Positions 57,538-64,000 of a DNA stretch of 64,000 nucleotides are shown here, in pieces (within the stretch, counting starts at the first letter, position 1; the number at the start of each line of letters is the position of its first letter). The DNA is from Coenobita brevimanus (taxonomy: Eukaryota; Arthropoda; Malacostraca; Decapoda; Coenobitidae): contig CM064713.1 of the NCBI GenBank assembly GCA_032717465.1, forward strand, positions 13,960,203 to 14,024,202, in the 5' to 3' direction. A model generated the notes under the pieces. That model saw nothing but the letters and a program-made list of their open reading frames with translations. It was not told the DNA's origin and searched no databases. The translations under genes were made by a program, and so were the position numbers.

Positions 57538-58440
57538 CAGGTACAGACCCCCCCTCCCCCCAAGGGGCAATGAAAAACCTCTGTTTTTTATTGCAACTAA
57601 TAAACAACAAAGCAAAAAAATACAACAAAACAGCAGTGTGAGGTCCAACAAAGCTTCACAATGAAGATAAACTTCATGGAAAGCAATACAGTTATTTTTC
57701 TGAAGAAGCAAAAGTTCATGAATGTTTCAAAAATGTAGTTTAGTTTGGATTTCCTTCTAAAAGGCAAAACACTAGAAGAATGTGAAGTTTGCATGGTTCA
57801 GTCCAAACAAGTAAGATACCAGTATATATAAAGGAGAAGAAGGCACTCAGAGAGCACATACCTCTGTCAGTGCAATTGCAGGATCCTGATCTGGATCTGG
57901 ATCTGCCCCAAAATTTAATCATATCTTTTTTGGCCCATGGCCCACTCTTCCACAAAATTTTATTGAAATTCATATGAGAACTTTTGAAGACATTGTGTGG
58001 ACAAACAAAAAAGAAACGCACAAATACAGGTGAATACATAACCTTCAACTTCGTTGGTGGAGGTTAAGCCTTGGTTGATAACTGAAATCATGTACCTGTA
58101 TTCAGAATGTATGCAGTATTTTTTTTTATATATAATTATAGGTTATGTATAAATGTGCTGTACACATAAACAAGGAAAATTCATGAGTTTTTGCAAGCTG
58201 TATTTCCATTAGTTTCAGAATTTTTATACATATATTTTTTTACCCCGAGAGCAGTTATCATTTTCCCCATTCACTGGGGTAAAAAAAAAAAAAAAAAAAA
58301 ATCTACATATTCTTTGAAATCTCAACTCTGACTGGTTGCAGAACTTTTATTCATATGTCATGTTTTAGCTTGTTATGTACCCATTGCCATGTGGTATCCA
58401 GTCTGCCCATTTGCTCTGATACAGGATCAGTGAAGCAGAG
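56713..58440. other. AT-rich gene-free stretch
   Basis: Contains A or T homopolymers at 57109-57131, 57500-57533 and 58278-58300. A short inverted pair TTTTTTACCCC / GGGGTAAAAAA lies at 58235-58290. No coding signal or recognised element. Confidence 0.6.
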
Positions 58441-58451
58441 TTAAATTGTTT

Positions 58452-58813
58452 TTATTTACCCTGATTGACTAGACTTGAAGTGAAGTCTGACAAACTGATC
58501 CATGTAGCGAAAACCCTCACGGCATGGTACCGTACAGCAGCAGGCACATGATTTGGTGGTTCTTCGACATCCTGCTGATCTTCACCACCATTGTCTTCTG
58601 CAGGGAGCTGTCCTGGTAGCTGTCCAGGTATATTGATATATCCATCTTTGCAGATGTTATGCAGCATAGCACAAACCACAATGATCTTGCATATTTCTGA
58701 TGGAGGTCTGACTCATATTTCACTGTTGAGAACATGGAATCGACACTTCAGCTGTCCAATTCCTCTCTCCACAGCACTTCAGGTTTTCTTGTGTGCCCTG
58801 GAAAGAATGGTGT
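58452..58813 (-). pseudogene. HARBI1-like (PIF/Harbinger) transposase, C-terminal exon
   Basis: On the minus strand a 3' splice site (CATTCTTTCCAG at about 58803-58814) precedes AHKKT, SAVERGIGQLKCRFHVLNSE, VRPPSEICKIIVVCAMLHNI and CKDGYINIPGQ, followed by a Gln/Glu-rich tail to 58452. VERxIGxLKxRFxxL followed by LHNIC is the last conserved block of the DDE_Tnp_4 domain and contains its catalytic Glu. Two in-frame TGA codons stand where Arg is usual (KT-SAV and EI-VRP), consistent with CGA to TGA decay. The catalytic Asp exons upstream (above 58815) were not found. The orientation converges on the Myb exons, as in PIF/Harbinger elements. Confidence 0.75.
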
Positions 58814-59129
58814 AGTTTAGTAGAAGTGTACTGTACTTCAAGGTACATTAGCGCGTAAAGCTAAAAAAACTTAAAACTGGTTTAAAAAAAAAAAAAATTA
58901 TCTCATCCAATATTTAATGGACAAAATGATTGGGTTAAGCAATGTTTATTCATAGTGTTAGAGGAAGTTGAACTTGTATGAACCATAAAACTGACTGACT
59001 TTTTTTTCTCTGTCTCCATATATATATACAGTATATATATACAGTAATCCCCCCCAGTATCCTATGTACTGTGATAGAGCCAAAGGCACGTCCGGAAAGT
59101 GGTCCTGTCCGGATATTGGGCCCCAGCCT

Positions 59130-59530
59130 CCTGGACTTGTACTTATGGACCCTAACTCAGAAAAACACCTATACAACTCCCTCTGGACATGCATTGTACC
59201 TATTTAAGACCCAAATCACACCAATTAGGGACCTAAACGACTGAAATAAATGCAAAAGACCCATAAAATGAGGTTTTAGAGGTGAGTTTGTACAATATTA
59301 AATAATCTGGGTACTTACAACAAGTCCCTGGCTCCTGGACTGGTAGTTATGGACCCTAACCTAGCCTAACTCAGAAAAACACCTCCCTACTGCACATGCA
59401 TAACACCTAAGACCCTATTCACACCAATAAGAGACATAAAAGAGTGAAATGAGGTATTAGAGGTAAGTACAGTATGGAAAATACGGTACAATATGAAACA
59501 TTCTGGGTACTTACAGCAAGTCCCTGGCCA
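59130..59530. repeat. Tandem duplication of a roughly 200-bp unit
   Basis: 59130-59328 and 59332-59528 share CTCCTGGACT, TTATGGACCCTAAC, AACTCAGAAAAACACC, AATGAGGT(T/A)TTAGAGGT and CTGGGTACTTACA(A/G)CAAGTCC. On the minus strand each copy ends with GGGACTTG(T/C)TGTAAGTACCC, a strong 5' splice site consensus. The second copy abuts a short open frame (59601-59513, RNSSLLSESERRRVIHQDGQ), which might be an exon; I do not recognise it. Confidence 0.75.
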
Positions 59531-59834
59531 TCTTGATGAATAACCCGCCTCCTCTCAGACTCGGACAGTAAGGAGGAGTTCCTGAAGCACTTGCAGTACA
59601 CTGTTCATGAAGTCTTGCACTGGACTTAGTCATTAGCACTCAGAATTCCATTCTCTTAACACTACGCACTCTTGTCTTACTTGTGCTCCATTGTACCTTA
59701 ATGAAATAAGCACTTAAAAGTCTTTCCACTCATAAAACCATTTTCCAAATATAACACACTCTAGTTATTTTACATTACATTGAAAGTCAATTAAATCTTT
59801 GTCTTTTCACTCAGAATTCTAATTCCTTAACAAT

Positions 59835-60186
59835 ATGCACTGTTTTTTTTTTTCACTGCACAACACTGTAAATTCCCATGTGGTCTACTGGAGAAGTTCT
59901 AGGCGTTTAATCAGTCACAGTCTGAGAGTAGCTCTTGCGGGTGACCTAGGGGTGCGTCGCTGGGTCGTGGTGATGGTGTACCCACTGCAAACGACTCTGA
60001 AGAGAGGCGCAAACTCACGTCAAGTGTGGTGACTCCAACGTGCCTGATGTGCTGGGCTGTGACACGGAGCATGAGGGCCTGTCTTGGGGAGGCAATGGAG
60101 TGGAGCCAGTGCTGGGCACAGCGGGGGTCACAGGCTTGAAAAAGCTGTCAATGGTTGATTGACGCAAGGAACGACGATTTTGATGA
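59835..60186. other. Stretch without recognised gene
   Basis: Short open frames only. Left of the TTAA at 60187 that may bound the piggyBac element. Confidence 0.4.
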
Positions 60187-60213
60187 TTAACCCCTACACC
60201 GTGGGCATGTTTA
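60187..60213. repeat. Possible piggyBac terminus (TTAA then CCCC)
   Basis: TTAACCCCTACACCGTGGGC: piggyBac elements insert at TTAA and their ends usually start with CCC. It lies 0.8 kb downstream of the transposase stop. The partner end was not found before the window ends at 64000, so this is tentative. 60214-61020 is AT-rich and gene-free. Confidence 0.3.
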
Positions 60214-61021
60214 CCAATGTTTTGTGTTTCCCGCGGGGTTATTCGGGCTCCGACAGACTCTCAAAAAATATTTGCCAAAAATCAGTTATTAGTCCCAGAA
60301 TATTAAAATTAAATATGCTTATGGCACATACCTTCAGCTTTCTCCTGGAATGTTTGTTGAGCCTTCGTCGGTTACCGTAGGACTTGTGGAGACCTCTGAA
60401 GTTGGGTAACGAAGTCTCCAATTTACACTTCCCGACAACCCGTAATATGATTACCACAGCCAGATATTAACACTATAAACACTACTCTATGATTTTCAAG
60501 TAGTTTGGGATCCATACTTCAAAAAAAAAAAACATTGTGAAAGCAATGAAAATTACGAGCGCGTATGACCTTCGCACTTGCGCTAGTTCACTCTTGGTAC
60601 TCTGTCATTTATTATTCATAAAACCCCTCACACTTTATATTTCTATTACTATATCACACTTATATATATCTGGAGTTTTTCTCCATAACTTTCCTGCAGT
60701 CGTATTAGTTTATTGTCACTGAAGTCATTCAATTTTTCATTCAGTAAAATACGTAGAGAGCCACGGATTCACTTTCACTGTTATAACATAAAGTATTTGT
60801 ACTCATATTCTTATATTACTAATTACTTACATTACTATTTACATCTTCTATTGTATTTTCAATATTTACCCTTCTATTTCACTTACACTATGTTAGTCAC
60901 TGTCACTTTCAGTAAGATAAAACTATAATACACTGTTCAATCATATGTACTGAACATCCATTGCTTTCACTTGCTATTTACACATTATTTACACATTACT
61001 CTCCTTTCCCACTTGCACTTT

Positions 61022-63516
61022 TAGAACTGCTTCTGGCTGTGGTAATCAAAGAAGCAGGTAACACAGAGGGGAACCTGGCACTCAGCGCACTGCCAAGAGG
61101 TGCGTTTGTGCTCAGGTGTGCGTCGGGTGGTATGTGCACACACCTGACACCTGCGGATCGCAGCCTTCCTTTTACCTGTGGCAGGTATTAGCACCAGTCT
61201 GTGCCGATCCATATACGCCCTCTGCTCAAGTCGGTCGGGAAGTGTTACTGGATGGCGCCTTGGAGTTGCTGCTGTCACCCTACCATATCTTTCCAGCAGC
61301 TGCTGAACACAAGTCCTGGCGAACAACCTCGGGGAGAAGGACTTGGGTGGCTTGACCTTCATCTTGTACAGGATGAAGGCGTTCAGCATCGTCATATCTA
61401 TGAGATGCAGAAAAACTTTCCTGTACCACCTAGTATTCTTCCTGAGGCAGTCGGTCTCACCAATCATCATGTCGGACTTGTCCACCAGCCGCATGTTGAT
61501 ATTGTAGTCTAACACAGCATCAGGTTTCATCACAGGTTCGCCTGTCCTACAGTCGACCTTCCCACTGTCTGTCATTTCCCCCTTATGTACGGTGGTGAGC
61601 ATGTGCACGACCCTCTTGTCATGCCACCGTATTGCCAGCATCTTCTCAGACTTGCGTAGGTGCACGTCTCCTCACTGCGAGGTTCCTGCCTCTGTGAATT
61701 TAGGGAAGTGGGCACGATTACTTTTGACAGTGCCGCAGGAGCCAATGCCGTGCTCTGAAAGGTATTTGGCAAGTTTCGGTGCTGTATACTAGTTGTCTGT
61801 ATACAGCACATGATTCCCACCAAAATACTTTTCAAGGAGCACTTTCACTACACAGCCTGAGAAGCCAAGGGGGTGTGTTTTATCCAGATCGACAGTGCTG
61901 GCTGAATAAATGATGAAGTCAAGGATGTACCCCGTCTTACAGTCGCACAGTACAAAGAACTTGATTCCAAAGCGATGGCGTTTGCTTGGAATGTACTGTA
62001 CAAACCAAAGACATCCTCTGAACAAAACCAAGGATTCGTCAATGACAACCTTCTGAAAGGGGTGAAAGAATGACATAAACTTATCCTTCATTCTGCTCAG
62101 AATCTCCCGGATCTTCCAGAGTGGGTCGGTTTGGGAAGGTACATTGTTGTCGGCAAAGTGCAGGTTTCCCATGATGTTCTGGAAGCGATCTCTGGCCATG
62201 TACTTATTGAAGGTGGGTGAGGGTAGTAAGGGGTCCATGGACCAGTATTCTTCCAACTCATGCTTCTTTGAGTGTGGCATGAGAAGCATGAGGGCAAAGA
62301 ACACATACAGCTCCTGCACTCCCAGCATGGACCACTGTTGCATCTTGGCTGCACCTGTACCACTTGCAGCACGTTGTGATTCATACCTGTTGGTCTCATC
62401 ACATATGTGCTGCATGACTTCTCATCTAGGAAGGCCAAAAGGAAGTCCACACACTCAGCATTATCGTCAAGAGTGAAGGCAGGCTGTACTCCTGAGGAGC
62501 TCTCATCAAAAACTAAATGTTCTGGCACAAAATCTGACCCTTCCGTCCACGCGAAGGCGTCCAGGATTCCCTTTCGTGGCGGTGTAGGGTAGGTGAGGGT
62601 GGTGGGTGGCTGTGAGGCAGATTTACCCCGTTCAAGGTCACTCACACTGACCCTGAGTTGCCGTACAGCACTAGCAGCCCTTACTCTAGTACCAACTTTA
62701 CTTTTACTTGTCCGGGATTTACCTCTTCCTCTACGGCAGGGGTTCCCAACCTGGGGTAAATTACCCCAAGTGGGGTAATTTGGTCTTTTGTGAAGGGTAA
62801 TGGGGGAGGTAACAAAAAAATAAATAAAATAAAAATAAAAATCATACCAGTTATGACAGACTTTCAGACCTATACTAAAATTCAGAGATGAATGTTTAAA
62901 GTCATGTTTATTTGGTATCAGTGTTAATAATAAAAATAAATTACTCCTTGCAATAACTCTCTTGGTTTTAGCCTAACCTTTAATTAAGTCTTACATTCAA
63001 ACTAAAATCTAGGCATCAAAATGTTAAGCAGCTAAAATGCAATTGTGGAAACATAAGCAATGAGGGGTAATGAGTGAAGGGAGGTGTGGAAAATGGGGTA
63101 ATGGGTAAATAAAGGTTGGGAACCCCTGCTCTACGGCCTGCCTTCACTGTTGATGCTGGTGGTGACTCCGATGACAAAGACTCCGGAGATAATGCAGCAG
63201 ACGAAGAGGAAGAAATGAGTGAAGTGGGGCTTGGGGAACGGGGAGGTGAATCAACTCGGGACTCATGGCGGGCTGGGTCATGCGGGGCCATTGTTCTGGG
63301 GTTAACACTCCGCCTTTTCACTCCCTTCCCAAATTCCTTCCCTTGATGCACGAACAGCTCCTTTCCCTTGGAGCTAGGGATAACTTCCGACACTGAAGCA
63401 CTCGTACTAGCACTTTCTGGCACGATTTCCTCACCCGGCTCATCACACGATTCACCCGAGGGGTCAAAATCACTATCCATCATCACCATAGACAATTCTG
63501 CTAGTTCACGTGCCAC
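61022..63516 (-). pseudogene. piggyBac-type transposase pseudogene (PGBD-like)
   Basis: Minus strand. Acidic N-terminus (MDSDFDPSGESCDEPGEEIV; Ser-rich), interrupted by a hAT MITE, then SDLERGKSASQPP, SDFVPEHLVFDESSSGVQ, a frameshift near 62425, MQHICDETNRYES, LYVFFALMLLMPHSKKHELE and the DDE region: KVVIDESLVLFRG (first Asp), FGIKFFVLCDCKTGYILDF, NHVLYTDN (second Asp), NMRLVDKSDMMIG (third conserved Asp region). A C-terminal cysteine-rich domain follows: CQVCAHTTRRTPEHKRTSWQ, CAECQVPLCVTCFFDYHS. An in-frame TAG directly after LYTDN (about 61785) and a TGA near 61670 inactivate it. Transposase would excise the element at TTAA. Confidence 0.85.
62737..63128. mobile_element. hAT MITE inside the piggyBac gene
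   Basis: 392 bp with inverted ends CAGGGGTTCCCAACCT and a perfect 8-bp TSD CTCTACGG (62729-62736 and 63129-63136). AT-rich, no coding capacity. Removing it with one TSD copy joins TVKAGRRGRGKSRTSK in a single piggyBac frame. The end sequence and 8-bp TSD are typical of hAT MITEs. Confidence 0.92.
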
Positions 63517-63519
63517 TGC

Positions 63520-64000
63520 AGAGTCACTTAGTCCTTTCCTGCTTCCCTCACGACTTTTTATGGGTGTAGAGTCACGGGGCCCTCTGCAATGGGCGCAGAA
63601 GTGGCAGAAATGGCGGTGTGCGAGTGCGACGTTTTGACCACAGCGGAGGAGAAGGAACTAAATGCCGCGGCTTATCTGAGAAGGCAAGGGTTGACAATGA
63701 CACTGAGGCTGACAGCTGCTAACTTACATGCTAATAAATTATTGGTAGAAAATCTCGGCAATACATAAAGAAATAGGTAGTTCCAGGTGAATGTAAATGT
63801 CACTTAGGCTTCTCCCTTCCTTTCTGATATATATTTTTATTACAGACATAGATTACAAGGCATAATTCAAAGGGGAAATTACCATGGTAATGTAGCGAAT
63901 GAATGCACGTGAGGTGTTGTCAGGTGATAATTAGCCAATTCCTGGTGTATAACACTATCACTTACCTTATTTTTTTTTTGGTATATATTATTTTGTATAA
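63520..64000. other. Window end without recognised gene
   Basis: Upstream side of the piggyBac pseudogene; short frames only and a T tract near 63970. No matching TTAA-CCCC inverted end was found here. Confidence 0.5.

Overview
The window is animal nuclear DNA with no recognisable single-copy host gene. It is a repeat-rich block, almost certainly from an arthropod and probably a decapod crustacean. That assignment is an inference from the mix of RTE, CR1 and I/Jockey LINEs, PIF/Harbinger, piggyBac, Tigger and hAT elements, tRNA-type SINEs and abundant dinucleotide and trinucleotide microsatellites. There are no operons, ribosome-binding sites or CRISPR arrays.

Layout. 1-1.3 kb holds microsatellites. 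1.4-3.3 kb is a GC-rich segment built around a 30-bp minisatellite of about 32 copies. 4.28-11.3 kb is a CR1-like LINE fragment split by a nearly complete I-type LINE (4731-11158, minus strand), with a recognisable target-site duplication (TSD). 11.65-12.43 kb is a non-autonomous hAT-like element. 13.2-21.35 kb is a large unit bounded by long inverted repeats. It carries a decayed minus-strand gene of a widespread invertebrate family (motif HAFTGCD), split by an intact Jockey/CR1-type LINE (ORF 14173-17133) and by a SINE. 21.5-31.05 kb is a field of RTE LINE copies on both strands, including one RTE inserted in another. 31.06-58.8 kb may be the remains of a single PIF/Harbinger element: a possible left end at 31.06 kb, Myb/SANT exons at 44.19 and 56.2 kb (+), and a HARBI1-like exon at 58.45 kb (-). 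It would be blown apart by an RNase H LINE (31397-44122), itself hit by a Jockey LINE (31990-38690), itself hit by a TA-flanked DNA element (34091-35547). CR1, Tigger and RTE copies fill the putative Myb intron. 59.1-59.5 kb is a tandem duplication. 60.2-63.5 kb is a piggyBac pseudogene with a hAT MITE inside it.

How the parts relate. Several insertions can be ordered by their TSDs, and in four places (the I-type LINE in CR1, the Jockey LINE in the RNase H LINE, the TA element in the Jockey ORF2, the MITE in piggyBac) removing the insert rejoins the host reading frame or sequence exactly or nearly so. Most coding regions are broken by frameshifts or nonsense codons. The best preserved are the 986-aa Jockey/CR1-type ORF, the CR1 at 46-50 kb (one frameshift), and the ORF1 proteins at 8.5-10.6 and 32.5-34.0 kb. 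All assignments were made by reading protein motifs and repeat ends by eye. No database search was run.
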